This document shows positions 1-8,578 of a stretch of 20,978 nt of DNA, piece by piece. Where the stretch lies: contig JAJYSL010000059.1 in the NCBI GenBank assembly GCA_021793595.1, forward strand, positions 1 through 20,978, given 5' to 3'. The DNA comes from Acidobacteriota bacterium (GTDB lineage: Bacteria > Acidobacteriota > Terriglobia > Terriglobales > Acidobacteriaceae). Position 1 is the stretch's first letter; every line of letters starts with the position of its first letter. The position numbers and the translations under genes are program-made. The notes under the pieces were generated by a model. It made no database searches. It was not told where the DNA came from and saw only the letters and a list, made by a program, of their open reading frames with translations.

Positions 1-127
1 AGGCCGCCCTTTCCGCCGCCATAACACGCTTCGACAACGTAGTTATGACATAGAAACGACGGCCTTTCCAGCTATATTTTTGTCCGCACACTCTCCCCTT
101 TAACAGTCGGCGTGTGAGATATGCAGG
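1..127. other. Left-edge sequence with no supported gene
   Basis: This short stretch lies outside the left inverted repeat of the IS4-family element. On the minus strand one frame stays open from about position 125 to the window edge, but I recognise no family in it and it is too short to judge. It could be the flank into which the element inserted. Confidence 0.4.
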
Positions 128-148
128 TTAGCCGTAATACTGTTCACT
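128..148 (+). repeat. Left terminal inverted repeat of the IS4-family element
   Basis: Twenty of 21 positions match the reverse complement of 1576-1596. The only mismatch is at position 134. Similarity continues weakly inward for about four more bases. The pairing was read directly from the sequence. Confidence 0.85.
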
Positions 149-196
149 TAACGGAATTTGTGGCATTCTGTATGAAGCAAGGACAGGAGGCCACAG

Positions 197-1580
197 GTGG
201 CGCGTACGGTTGCGGAACTCCCTCCGGGTACCCGGATCACGGACTACATCAGTCTCGGCGTAATCACCAAAACGTTTCCTCTCTCCACCATCGGGCCGGT
301 GCTTTCAAACACCGGCAAGTCCAGCATTCGCCAGCGCGATCTGCCGGCGCAGGTCGTTGTCTATTACGTCATCGCCCTGGCTCTTTACATGCAGTCGTCC
401 TATCGCGAGGTGTTGCGTTGTCTGCTGGAAGGGGTGCAGTGGCTGCGCGATCCGTCGGCTGGCGTGCGGGTGGCGGGCAAGTCGGGCATCTCGCAGGCCC
501 GTACGCGGCTGGGCTGGGAGCCGTTGCGGCAGTTGCACGATGAGTTGGTCAAGCCCGTGGCTGTGCGCAGGACGCAAGGCGCGTGGTATCGGAGTTGGCG
601 GCTTGTAAGTCTCGATGGCAGCACCTTCGATGTCGCCGACGAGAAGGCCAACGAGGAGGCTTTCTCCCGCCCCGGAGCCAGCCGCGGGGCAAGCGCTTAT
701 CCGCAAATCCGTTTTGTATCCCTGGTGGAGAACGGCACCCACGTGCTGTTTGGCAGCCAGATGGACGGTTACCGGATCGGCGAGATCACGCTGGCAAAGA
801 CGGTTCTTCCGGCCTTGCGTAAAGGGATGCTCTGTCTGGCGGACCGCAATTTCTTCGGCTTCGAACTGTGGAATCAGGCATCTGTCACAGGCACGGACCT
901 GCTCTGGCGGATGAAAAAGAACATGCGCATGGCCTGCGAGAAGCGCCTGCCCGATGGCTCCTATTTGAGCCACGTGTACCCTTCGGAGCGAGACGGGCGG
1001 CATAAAAGCAACGGTATTGCCCTGCGGGTGATCGATTATTGCCTGGAGGGTATCGAGGGATCGGAACCGATCTATCGGCTGGCGACCACGATTCTGGATC
1101 CCGTCAAGGCCCCGGCCGACGAGTTGGCAGCTCTCTATCATGAGCGCTGGGAGATAGAAACTGCGTTCGATGAACTCAAGACCCACCTGCGCGGCGCCAG
1201 GATCGTGCTGCGCAGCAAAACCCCCGACCTGGTGCGCCAGGAGTTCTACGGACTCTTGATGGCCCACTTCGCCATCTGCGGTCTGATGCACGAAGCCGCT
1301 CTCAAGGCCGACCAAGACCCCGACCGGCTTTCGTTCCTCCACGCCGTGCGCGTGATCCGCCGCAAAATGACTGTCTATGGCGCTATTCCCCCCTCACAAG
1401 AAGAGGGCTTTTCATAGGGCGGTTCTCGACGAGATACTCGAAGAACGCGTCGTATCCAGCCGCAACCGGCGCAATTTCCGCGGACTCAAGCGCAAGATGA
1501 GCAACTTCCCACTCCGGCCGCGACACAGCATGCCCATGCCTCCCATGAACATCCGAAACGCCATCAGGATAGTTCAGTGA
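197..1580 (+). pseudogene. IS4-family DDE transposase, C-terminus frameshifted
   Basis: A cut-and-paste transposase of the IS4 family. The GTG start at 197 follows an AGGAGG ribosome site six bases upstream. The first frame runs 406 codons to a stop at 1415-1417. It contains the expected catalytic Asp in LVSLDGSTFDV, a second in CLADRNFFG, and the YREK-like helix YHERWEIETAFDELKTH with the Glu. The family's usual C-terminal tail (EILEERVVSSR, then a KRKMSNFPLRP-type basic end) is present, but in the frame one base downstream, ending at 1578-1580. Removing one T from the TTTT run near 1410 would join the two frames. All catalytic residues precede the break, so activity is uncertain rather than excluded. 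A sequencing error in the homopolymer is possible. Confidence 0.85.
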
Positions 1581-1596
1581 ACAGTATTAAGGCTAA
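1576..1596 (-). repeat. Right terminal inverted repeat of the IS4-family element
   Basis: This is the reverse complement of 128-148 with one mismatch. It contains the stop codon that would end the restored transposase frame (1578-1580), so the coding region runs into the end of the element, as in compact insertion sequences. Confidence 0.85.
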
Positions 1597-1842
1597 AGCG
1601 CGCTTGCGAATCGGCGGAATAACTGCTGTGGTTCCCATTGGCAGCGGGAGTAATGGAAAATACTCCGCGCTCCAGCTGCGGTGTTGGCCGCCGTTGGTCC
1701 AGATGATCCGCGATAGACAACGCCGGCCCAGGCACATCAGCGAACCGAGAGATTGTCGCACCGCGCGCTGATAGGTGCGTTGCTGGGGAAACACTCCCTG
1801 CCAGTCTTCGACGATGGAGAGGAACGCCGCCAGTAGCTTCAT
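1597..1842 (-). pseudogene. 5' remnant of a second transposase, cut by the IS4-family element
   Basis: From an ATG at 1842 the minus strand reads MKLLAAFLSIVEDWQGVFPQ and continues through a conserved LGRRCLSRIIW and NGGQ..WSAEYF region. This resembles the N-terminus of DDE transposases of the IS701-like or related groups. After WSAEYF the frame breaks at a TTTT run. Dropping one T restores HYSRCQWEPQQLF, the expected continuation. The reading then stops at the inverted repeat of the IS4-family element at 1596, and I do not find the rest of the gene beyond that element. About 80 residues survive. The transposase nature is inferred from remembered motif patterns. The exact family is unsure. 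Confidence 0.6.
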
Positions 1843-1855
1843 CTGGCGGATCTTC

Positions 1856-1895
1856 CTGCGGGAAAAGAGCGTAAACTGCGGGAAAAGAGCGTAAA
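1856..1895. repeat. Perfect 20-bp tandem duplication
   Basis: CTGCGGGAAAAGAGCGTAAA occurs at 1856-1875 and again immediately at 1876-1895 without mismatch. It lies between the transposase remnant and the left end of the IS1634-family element, so it may be a scar of insertion or replication slippage at an element end. Confidence 0.9.
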
Positions 1896-3590
1896 ACTGC
1901 CGACAACCGAGTGATTGAAAATGAGTTGGCGCTCCCGGGGCGGGAGTGAGTGCCTGACTACATCGCCGGCAGGTGGACATCGAGGGCAGCCAGAATTTCC
2001 TGCTGACTCTGGTCGGGCAGGGGCAGTTGGGTCACGATGTTCTCGCCCGCCACTGGCCAGTGCAGCAGGCACAGTCGGCCCAGCGCGGCCGGCGCATCTG
2101 GCAACGTAATCGCATCCGGGTTGGTCTCCGTGGGGCCAAAGGCCGCGCGCAACCGGCGCTCCATCTCCCGAGCCAGCTTCAGCGCCAGCATGCAGCAGAA
2201 GACATGGCCGCGCGTGCGTCCTTGCTTGCGCACAAAAATCGGACGTACTTCCAGCAGTCCAGTCTTCATGGCGCGAAAGTCCCGCTCCACCTTCTCCAGC
2301 GCCATGTAACTAGCATGCACCTGCTCGGCGGCGAACTTCGACGCAGCGACATCGGTGGTCAGCGCATAGCATCCTGCCAGCTCCAGGCTCTGCTCGATGG
2401 CCGCCGGCTTCGGCTCCATGCGCAGGCAGGTACTTTTTTCTTGTAAGTCGACTTGTAACTCGTCCAACTCGTCCAATCTATGCCGCGTGACCCATCCTTG
2501 CAACTGGCGCAGTTCTGTTTCCGGCTTAGGCCGCGGATGCTGCTCGCCCATCGGTTGCGGGCCGCGATCTTGCTTTCCAGATGGGCCAGTTTGTCTTCCA
2601 GGCGGTGCCTTTCCCGCGCCGCCGTGTCTTCGTTCTTGCGCAGCACATAGCGGATCCCACGGTCTTCCACCTCGCATATCCGCTCGCTGAACAACTCCAG
2701 TTGCAGCACGCCCTGGCTGAGCAAGCGGCGTATCTGCGGGTCGGTCAGCGCCGTAATGTAGTGCAGGCCCCGCTGCTGCAGTTCCTGTTTGCCGCGGCTC
2801 TTGACCCTGCCGCGGTCGCCCACAAAGATCAGCTCTTCTACTTTGAACGCATCCTGCAGCTTGCGAATTTGATCGGGCACGGTAGCTGGATCCGCCGTGT
2901 TGCCGGCAAAAACGCGCACCGCCAGAGGTTCCCCTTCGATGGCAGCCAGCAGGCCAAGGACAATCTGCATCTTGCCCCGCTTGCCGTCACGGTTGTAACC
3001 ATACGCGCCCAGCTCGTTCCGCTCTCCTTCCAGATACCTGCTGGTGACGTCGTAGAGAAACAACTGCGGCGGCCCGCTGTGCTGGCGCAGGTCACGACGA
3101 TAGAGTGCCTGCTCGATCTTCTCCTGCCGCTGCCATAGGTCGTCCAAGGCTCGTATAAGTCGTCTTCGCTGCAATTCCGGATGCCGAGCACTTCGGCGAC
3201 AGCGTGATCCCGGGCCCAGCGCACCGCCGACAGGCGCGACCCTTGGTGGGCCAGCCGGGAGAGCACCAGGAACAGTCCCAGCTTGCCCAGCTCGCTGTGG
3301 CCCAGCGCGGCGGAGATGCCGATCTGATCGGCCACTTGTTTCAGCGCGGCCAGCAGGCCGAAGACTGGACCCAGGGTGGGCGGGCCAGCCACGGCGTGCT
3401 GGTCGAAGTCGCCGCACAAGGCGCGCCGCAGGGCGGCAATGCGGGCCGGGGGCCAGTGGGAGAGGTTGGCCAGTGTGCGGTTTTTGATTTTTCCGTCCCG
3501 GCGGAAGGACTCGCGCAGCAGGATGGCAGGCGGCGAATTGCGGTTGGGCACGGTGGCGATGTACATGCGACACAACTATGGCACTTAAGC
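1889..3590 (-). mobile_element. Degraded IS1634-family insertion sequence (ends tentative)
   Basis: About 1.7 kb enclose a broken IS1634-type transposase. The tentative ends are GCGTAAAACTGCC at 1889-1901 on the left and the complement of 3580-3590 (GCTTAAGTGCC) on the right, an imperfect inverted repeat. Both ends carry a second, similar copy just outside: the 20-bp duplication on the left, and ACTTAAGC repeated at 3583 and 3593 on the right. I therefore cannot fix the boundaries exactly. The coding part is secure; the ends are a suggestion. Confidence 0.45.
1958..3566 (-). pseudogene. IS1634-family transposase with two frameshifts
   Basis: Reading starts at the ATG at 3566 (MYIATVPNRNSPPAILLRES, then KIKNRTLANLSHWP, a typical IS1634 N-terminus). 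The frame breaks near 3150-3154, where one base seems missing. The second segment carries the catalytic Asp regions FLYDVTSRYLEG and ELIFVGDRGRVKS. It breaks again near 2550. The third segment runs to a stop at 1958 and holds the Glu-bearing helix VERDFRAMKTGLLEVRPIF followed by RTRGHVFCCML. Together the three pieces give a nearly full-length protein of about 535 residues, so decay is recent and consists of small indels. No functional product is expected unless the indels are sequencing errors. Confidence 0.85.
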
Positions 3591-3602
3591 AAACTTAAGC
3601 AT

Positions 3603-4082
3603 CTATCTATATGTCAAGAGATAATCTGCTATTTACATGGCTACATTTAACGACCCTAAAGCCGCTTTCACCCATCTTTTCAACCGCTTACCCGCTTTTC
3701 GCCCCGGAAGGTCCGTCTGAGCATGGATGCGACGGCTGCACACGTCGACGATTTGCTGTGGCATGCCATCAGCCGGGTGCCCATGGGTCTCTACGCGCAG
3801 CCGGTGGCAGAGTTCAGCGCGATCCGGAAACCATGCTTTGCAAGGGGGTACTTCCGAGAACTTCAATTTTCGTGTGGTATTTCCCCTGCAGGGAGGATTC
3901 GTAGCGCTTTCCGGCGCGGGCTGGTTTATGGAACACCGGCGACATATATGAAGTGGAGACTCTACGGTAAGTGCACGACGAACGGCTTGGGCGGAGGTAA
4001 GAGTCAGCGGCGGTGGCGAGGGGAGTCGGGTTTTCGCGAGCGACACTACGGGAGATGTTGCAGTACGCGGCGCCGCCCGCCG
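3603..4082. other. 480-bp spacer between the insertion sequences and the sulfur cluster, no supported gene
   Basis: Open frames exist on both strands, for example a minus-strand one from 4046 to 3633 and plus-strand ones from 3611 and 3723, but none has a convincing ribosome site or a recognisable domain, and they overlap one another. A GC-rich palindrome, GCGGCGCCGC, lies at 4067-4076 just past the stop of the CoADR-rhodanese gene. It lacks a T tract, so I do not call a terminator. Confidence 0.5.
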
Positions 4083-5738
4083 CTACTCCACCGGATACAT
4101 GACTCGATAGGTCTGATAGCCGCCGGAGAGGTTGCGCGCAGCAAAGCCATGCTGGGTAAGCATCCGGCACGCGTAATAAGCGCGCTGTCCGATTCCGCAG
4201 CTGACCCATATTTCTCGGTTGCGCGGCAGTTCACTCATCCTTGTTCGTAACTGTCCGAGCGGTATGTTAACGGTCCCATCGATGGAATCTCGGCGGAACT
4301 CGAAGGGGTCGCGGACATCCAGCAGGTACGCATCGGTGTCGTCCAATTCCTGCCACGGGGCAAGCGTCACATCTCCGCGCAACACGTTGGCAGCGATCAT
4401 GCCTGCAAGATTCACCGGGTCTTTGGCCGCGCCATACTGCGGCGCGTAGCAGAGTTCGGCTTCCTCAAGATCGAATACTGTAGCCTTCATCTGAATCGCG
4501 GCGGCAATCACATCGATGCGGCGCTCCACGCCCGATTCGCCCACAGCCTGTGCCCCCAGAACAAGTCCATCCGACTTGCGAAATAGAAGTTTCATATGGA
4601 TGGCATGCGCTCCAGGATAATAGCCGACATGTTGATTGGGGTGCAGATAGACACTGTGATAGTCCTTGATTCCGGCGCTTCGCAGCGCCTTTTCCGTTAC
4701 ACCGGTAAGCGCCACTGTCAGACCCAAAAAGCCGCAGACCGCAGTCCCCAGAACGCCATCGAAGTGTGCATCGCGCCCGCAGATCGCATCCGCAGCCACA
4801 CGGCCCTGGCGATTCGCCGGCCCTGCCAAGGGAACCAGTTCCCAGTGTCCAGTGACGAGGTTTTTGACCTCGACGGCATCTCCAACAGCCCAGATGGAGG
4901 GATCGCCGGTGCGCATCTGCCGATCAACGCGAATGCCGCCACGTTCGCCGATTTCAAGACCCGCATCGCGCGCGAGTTTTGTTTCCGGGCGCACCCCGAT
5001 GGCGAGAACCACGAGGTCCGCATCGAACGCCCCTTTCGCCTTCGTACGCACCACCAGTCCGCCATCGCTCGACTGTTCAAAGCCAGCGACTCCATCGCTC
5101 ATGCAGAGGCGAACCCCATGAGCAATCAGATGTTCGCGTGCATACTCCGCCATTTCCGGGTCAAGCGGCGGCATCAGTTGATTGGCCAATTCGATAATCG
5201 TCACGGCGACCCCGCGGTGCGCCAAATTCTCTGCCATCTCTAAACCGATGAAGCCCCCGCCTACAATTACGGCTTTGCGCGGGTTTTTCGATTCGATCCA
5301 GTCACGGATTTGCCGACTGTCGGGGATCGTCCGCAAAGTGAAGATGCCCGGCAAGCCGGAGCCCGGCCAACGGGGAGAAATGGGCGCGGCGCCGGGGGAC
5401 AACACTAGCGCGTCATAATGCTCGCGATATTCGCGCGCTCTATCCAAATCGTGAACTGTGATGGTATGTGCTTGGCGGTCAATCCCCGTGACTTCGTTGC
5501 GGGTGCGAACTTCAATGTTGAACCGCTCTCGAAACAGGGGCGGCGTGGCCAGCAGGAGTTTCGACTCTTCATGGATTACGTTGCCCACGTAGTAAGGTAA
5601 GCCGCAGTTGGCAAAGGAGACGTACTGACCACGATCCAGCAGCACGATCTCCGCATTTTCATCCAGCCGCCGCAGACGTGCCGCACAAGTTGCACCGCCC
5701 GCGACACCTCCGACGATCACTACCCGTTTCTTCGTCAT
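4083..5738 (-). CDS. CoA-disulfide/persulfide reductase fused to a rhodanese domain
   Basis: A 551-residue flavoprotein of the CoADR-Rhd (Npsr-like) type. Known members use NAD(P)H to reduce CoA disulfide, CoA-persulfide or polysulfide. The N-terminus has the FAD fold VIVGGVAGGATCAARLRRL and the active-site Cys45 in SFANCGLPYYVG. A second nucleotide fold, AVIVGGGFIGLEMAENL (about 158-175), binds NAD(P)H. WAVGDAVE is the FAD-contacting motif, and a dimerisation domain follows. The last ~100 residues are a rhodanese domain with LLDVRDPFEF and an active loop CGIGQR beginning at Cys514. The ATG at 5738 follows GGGGAG closely; a TTG at 5750 lacks a ribosome site. It is the last gene of the sulfur cluster, 400 bp beyond dsrN, and may have its own promoter. 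Both catalytic cysteines are intact. Substrate (CoA-persulfide, polysulfide or other) cannot be told from sequence. Confidence 0.88.
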   Translation of the reverse strand: MTKKRVVIVGGVAGGATCAARLRRLDENAEIVLLDRGQYVSFANCGLPYYVGNVIHEESKLLLATPPLFRERFNIEVRTRNEVTGIDRQAHTITVHDLDRAREYREHYDALVLSPGAAPISPRWPGSGLPGIFTLRTIPDSRQIRDWIESKNPRKAVIVGGGFIGLEMAENLAHRGVAVTIIELANQLMPPLDPEMAEYAREHLIAHGVRLCMSDGVAGFEQSSDGGLVVRTKAKGAFDADLVVLAIGVRPETKLARDAGLEIGERGGIRVDRQMRTGDPSIWAVGDAVEVKNLVTGHWELVPLAGPANRQGRVAADAICGRDAHFDGVLGTAVCGFLGLTVALTGVTEKALRSAGIKDYHSVYLHPNQHVGYYPGAHAIHMKLLFRKSDGLVLGAQAVGESGVERRIDVIAAAIQMKATVFDLEEAELCYAPQYGAAKDPVNLAGMIAANVLRGDVTLAPWQELDDTDAYLLDVRDPFEFRRDSIDGTVNIPLGQLRTRMSELPRNREIWVSCGIGQRAYYACRMLTQHGFAARNLSGGYQTYRVMYPVE

Positions 5739-6140
5739 GTCTCCCCGCAAATAGAGTCAACTCAACCAACTTCGTGGAACCTGGCAACGGCAGGCGATCT
5801 CGTCGATTGCCAGAACCCCATTCCAGGGACTGGCAAACGAGAACCGCCGCCTCTTTCGCGGGCGCGCGAGTGAAGGCTGAAATCGAAACATCCTGAAACA
5901 GAGAGACTACAAGTGTGCCCTTGTCGCTTGCTATGACGTAGGTCACGCCACAGGGATGGAGACACGGAAGGCAACAAACCTTGCGACGCTCGGGTATGGT
6001 ATTTCCGGCGATGAGGCACCATCCATCATTATTGCATTGCCGAGGTCACGTCAATGAGAACGAATCTCTCGCAGCGGCCGACATACTGCTCAATGCAATT
6101 TCTGTCGATGGGGACTCGCATCTGTGTACCGTTATTTTGT
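5739..6140. other. 402-bp intergenic region upstream of the CoADR-rhodanese gene
   Basis: This is the largest gap within the minus-strand cluster. It lies between the stop of dsrN and the start of the CoADR-rhodanese gene. I see no supported coding region or clear terminator. It contains three copies of CTGGCAA in alternating orientation (listed separately) within 100 bp of the downstream start, so it is the best candidate here for a separate promoter. Confidence 0.5.
5781..5836 (-). promoter_or_regulatory. Candidate operator: three CTGGCAA boxes in alternating orientation
   Basis: CTGGCAA occurs at 5781-5787 and 5830-5836, and its complement TTGCCAG at 5807-5813. The second and third copies form an inverted repeat with a 16-nt spacer; the first and second form one with a 19-nt spacer. 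All lie 43 to 98 bases upstream of the CoADR-rhodanese start. Three occurrences of a 7-mer in 56 bp is far above chance. A regulator-binding role is inference; no -35/-10 pair is convincing. Confidence 0.45.
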
Positions 6141-7544
6141 TCAACTCCGCCGTGCCCGCCAGGCCGTAGCTGCGCGCAACATGCCCGCCGCCCATTCCGG
6201 AGTGGCCAGCCCATGCAGATGGGTATAGGCTGCCCACACGTTTTTGACGATCACACCATCCCTGCCCGGAAAACTGCCGGTGCCTCGCCGCACGGCGCAT
6301 GCCGTGCTGGGCGATTCTTCGCCAGCCAAAATCCGCGAATAGTGAAACTCATGGCCACGCAATTCAGTGCCAACAGGGAAAAAAGGGTTGCTCTGATCCA
6401 CGGTGATCGTGGTATATCCGTGCCCTTGTGGCGAGGCGCATACCTCGACATCAAACGGCAGGACGCCAGACATGATATGGCGTTGCGAATTCCAGTGAAT
6501 GGCCCGCGCCAGCAGCATCAGCCCTCCGCATTCGGCATAGATGGGCAGACCTTTTTCCGCCGCTTCGCGCAATGAGGCAAGAAACGGCCTGTTGGAGGAG
6601 ATCGCTACGCCCTGAATCTCTGGAAACCCGCCGCCAATGTAGAGCGCGTCCAAGTCTGGGGGCAGATGGCTATTGGAGAGCGAACAAATGGTCACGATGG
6701 TTGCGCCAGAGCGCTCGATGGCCTCTATATTCTCCGGGTAATAGAATGTAAACGCGGAGTCTCGGATCAGGCCAATCTTCAGTCCTTGTCCCTCGGGCAA
6801 GTTCTCCTGCGTTGCGGGCGGCGGTTGCAAAGGCAGGGCATCTTGGGCGATCTCCATAATTTTTTTCAGGTCGAGGCGGGATTCTGTTAAGGCAAGTAGA
6901 TTGCGCTGGAGGCCGTCAATTTCCGAGTGTTCCTGTGGGGTGACGAGACCGAGATGCCGTCCGGGCAGGAGCAATTCCTCGCGGCCGCGCGGGATGGCTC
7001 CCAGGACGGGAACTCCGCACGAGGAAACGATGGCGTCGCGCAGCACACTCTCATGACGGCGGTTGGCCACCTGGTTTAAGATCACACCTGCAATGTGCAC
7101 TTCCGGGTCGAGTCGCTGGCAGCCCAGCACTAGTGCCGCAGCCGTGCCCGTCATTTTGGTGGCATTTAGCACCAGCAGCACAGGAGCACCCAGCAGCTTC
7201 GCCAGTTCCGCTGTGCTGTGCGAGCCATGGGCATCGAAGCCGTCATACAGCCCGCGGTTGCCCTCGATCAGGTTCAGTGCATGAGTCTCGGCGTGCGTCC
7301 AAAATGATCGGATGACAACGTTCGGCCCCATCATCCAGGTATCCAGATTGCGGGCGGGACGGCCAGAGGCCCAGCCGAGCCACGCCGCATCGATATAGTC
7401 TGGCCCTTTTTTGAAGGCGGTCACGCCGAGGCCGGCTTTGCTGGCCAAAAGCAACAGGCTGAGTGAGGTGAGTGTTTTCCCGCTATCTCCGCCCAACCCG
7501 GCCACCACCACACGCGGAAGCGAACGGGAATCCGCAGTATCCAT
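6141..7544 (-). CDS. dsrN: DsrN, siroheme amidase (CobB/CbiA family)
   Basis: An ATP- and glutamine-dependent amidase related to cobyrinic acid a,c-diamide synthase. In dsr clusters it is taken to amidate siroheme for the sulfite reductase. The N-terminal P-loop domain starts VVVAGLGGDSGKT (about residues 12-24) and continues with KKGPDYID. Later motifs include LIEGNRGLYDGFD and GVILNQV, typical of the CobB/CbiA synthetase part. The C-terminal class I glutamine amidotransferase domain has YIGGGFPE, the nucleophile Cys (about 339) in YAECGGLM, and THLHG near 441-445 as the catalytic His region. The protein is 467 residues, normal for the family. The start is uncertain: ATG at 7544 has a close GAGG, while a GTG at 7553 has a distant GGAG. 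Its place among dsr genes and near a SUMT supports the siroheme role over cobalamin. Confidence 0.88.
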   Translation of the reverse strand: MDTADSRSLPRVVVAGLGGDSGKTLTSLSLLLLASKAGLGVTAFKKGPDYIDAAWLGWASGRPARNLDTWMMGPNVVIRSFWTHAETHALNLIEGNRGLYDGFDAHGSHSTAELAKLLGAPVLLVLNATKMTGTAAALVLGCQRLDPEVHIAGVILNQVANRRHESVLRDAIVSSCGVPVLGAIPRGREELLLPGRHLGLVTPQEHSEIDGLQRNLLALTESRLDLKKIMEIAQDALPLQPPPATQENLPEGQGLKIGLIRDSAFTFYYPENIEAIERSGATIVTICSLSNSHLPPDLDALYIGGGFPEIQGVAISSNRPFLASLREAAEKGLPIYAECGGLMLLARAIHWNSQRHIMSGVLPFDVEVCASPQGHGYTTITVDQSNPFFPVGTELRGHEFHYSRILAGEESPSTACAVRRGTGSFPGRDGVIVKNVWAAYTHLHGLATPEWAAGMLRAATAWRARRS

Positions 7545-7628
7545 TGTCCTCACAGTTTACTTCGCTCCGCGCAAGCGGCGCAGTGAATGACACAACTTCA
7601 GGCTTATATCGCAGCAACTCTCAATCCT

Positions 7629-8507
7629 CTAAAACGAGTAGCGACCGCTAAGGATTAGCGCATGGTTATAGCAGTGATAGTGGGAGGTGGCGATCTGCAT
7701 GCCCATACCGAATGTCAGTCCTGTGCGCTTGCGAGGCCGAATGCGGCCCACTTGGAAGCCTGGCGTAAAAAACTCCTGTGTCCTGCCGCCGTTCGGTCCG
7801 CCCTTAAAGTAGGTTGTATTGGATTCCAGTTCCGTCCAGAAATAGCGATAGAGTTTGTACTCGGCCACGGTGTTCCACAGAATACATCTGCCTACAGTAT
7901 CGACACTATCCACCGGCAACGCTCCGCCTAGGGAAGCTTCCAAATTGAACCTTCCCCAGCCCTTACCTCCGGCAAGAGTAGGAGTAACGATGGCGCTGTT
8001 TCTTCCGTTGTTGTAGGAGCCCGTGGGAACGCTGCCTCCCAGAAATGCTGACACGATATAATCGCCGGTCGTTTCATTCCGGGCCAGGATGCGGTACTTC
8101 AGCAGGAAACTGACATCTCCAAAACCGTTGTGGGTTTGTGGTGCATCGTATTGCAGATATGGAGGCAGGTTGAAAGTCAGCGCAAAATGCTGCGCCGGAA
8201 CGAACTCCAGTCCCTTGCCGTCGTCGAATATCCACACAGTACCACCCGCGATCTGCTGTCGCACTGTGTCTTCTCGGAGCTTTTGTTCCAGGCGGGGAGT
8301 GGTCATTACCAGCGGGGATATCCAGTGCGGCTCCTCGTTTTGGATACGCGTCACATTGTCCAGCCATCGGTTGACAAAGGTGTTCTGCGCACAGGCCAGA
8401 CAAGTGACACCCAAAAAAAGAAAGAGCCTGCGGAGACAGCAACAGCGCTTTTCGAGCTGATCAATCCACCGTGGGCGGATCACAGGTCTTCCATATTCTT
8501 CAACCAA
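7629..8507 (-). CDS. Putative outer-membrane beta-barrel protein
   Basis: A 292-residue protein with a basic N-terminus and hydrophobic segment (RRLFLFLGVTCLACA, likely signal peptidase I cleavage before QNTF). Alternating aromatic/polar strands follow, such as FGDVSFLLKYRI, YIVSAFLGGSVPTGSY, FNLEASLGGALP and LTFGMGMQIA. It ends in YSF, an aromatic C-terminus typical of outer-membrane barrels. The overall pattern recalls the 'MetA-pathway of phenol degradation' outer-membrane family, but that label says nothing firm about substrate. No ATG start exists near the N-terminus: TTG at 8507 has AGAGG eight bases upstream, and GTG at 8483 is an alternative. It sits between cobA and dsrN with short gaps, so it is probably co-transcribed with them. 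Function is unknown; passage of a sulfur compound or metal is only a guess. Confidence 0.65.
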   Translation of the reverse strand: MVEEYGRPVIRPRWIDQLEKRCCCLRRLFLFLGVTCLACAQNTFVNRWLDNVTRIQNEEPHWISPLVMTTPRLEQKLREDTVRQQIAGGTVWIFDDGKGLEFVPAQHFALTFNLPPYLQYDAPQTHNGFGDVSFLLKYRILARNETTGDYIVSAFLGGSVPTGSYNNGRNSAIVTPTLAGGKGWGRFNLEASLGGALPVDSVDTVGRCILWNTVAEYKLYRYFWTELESNTTYFKGGPNGGRTQEFFTPGFQVGRIRPRKRTGLTFGMGMQIATSHYHCYNHALILSGRYSF

Positions 8508-8578
8508 GATCAGGGCCTCTGTTCAAACGGCCATTGCATGTCCTGCCTTCAGCGATTGCGATCCGAATCCAGGCAACA

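Larger units (their letters stand above)
128..1596 (+). mobile_element. IS4-family insertion sequence (transposase frameshifted)
   Basis: The element is 1469 bp and is bounded by near-identical terminal inverted repeats: 128-148 reads TTAGCCG then TAATACTGTTCACT, and 1576-1596 reads the complement with one mismatch. A single transposase gene fills the space between. The right end sits directly against the 5' remnant of another transposase gene on the minus strand, so the insertion appears to have cut that gene. I find no convincing target-site duplication: the ten bases outside each repeat do not match. This suggests later rearrangement or deletion around the element. Family assignment rests on the DDE transposase and the style of the ends. 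Confidence 0.82.

Noticed and set aside
305..1342. Minus-strand open frame of 345 codons across the IS4-family transposase
   Set aside because: It is the shadow of the plus-strand transposase, whose catalytic motifs are clear.
4067..4076. GCGGCGCCGC palindrome after the CoADR-rhodanese stop as a terminator
   Set aside because: There is no T tract on the transcript side and the stem is short with no room for a loop.
3611..4250. Overlapping plus-strand open frames in the spacer, and a minus-strand one at 3633-4046
   Set aside because: They have no ribosome sites or domains, and one runs into the CoADR-rhodanese gene on the other strand. I cannot support any as a gene.
7545..7628. Possible promoter before dsrN (TTGAGA and TATAAG on the minus strand)
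   Set aside because: The spacing is only about ten bases, too short for a sigma-70 promoter, and the gene fits read-through from upstream.
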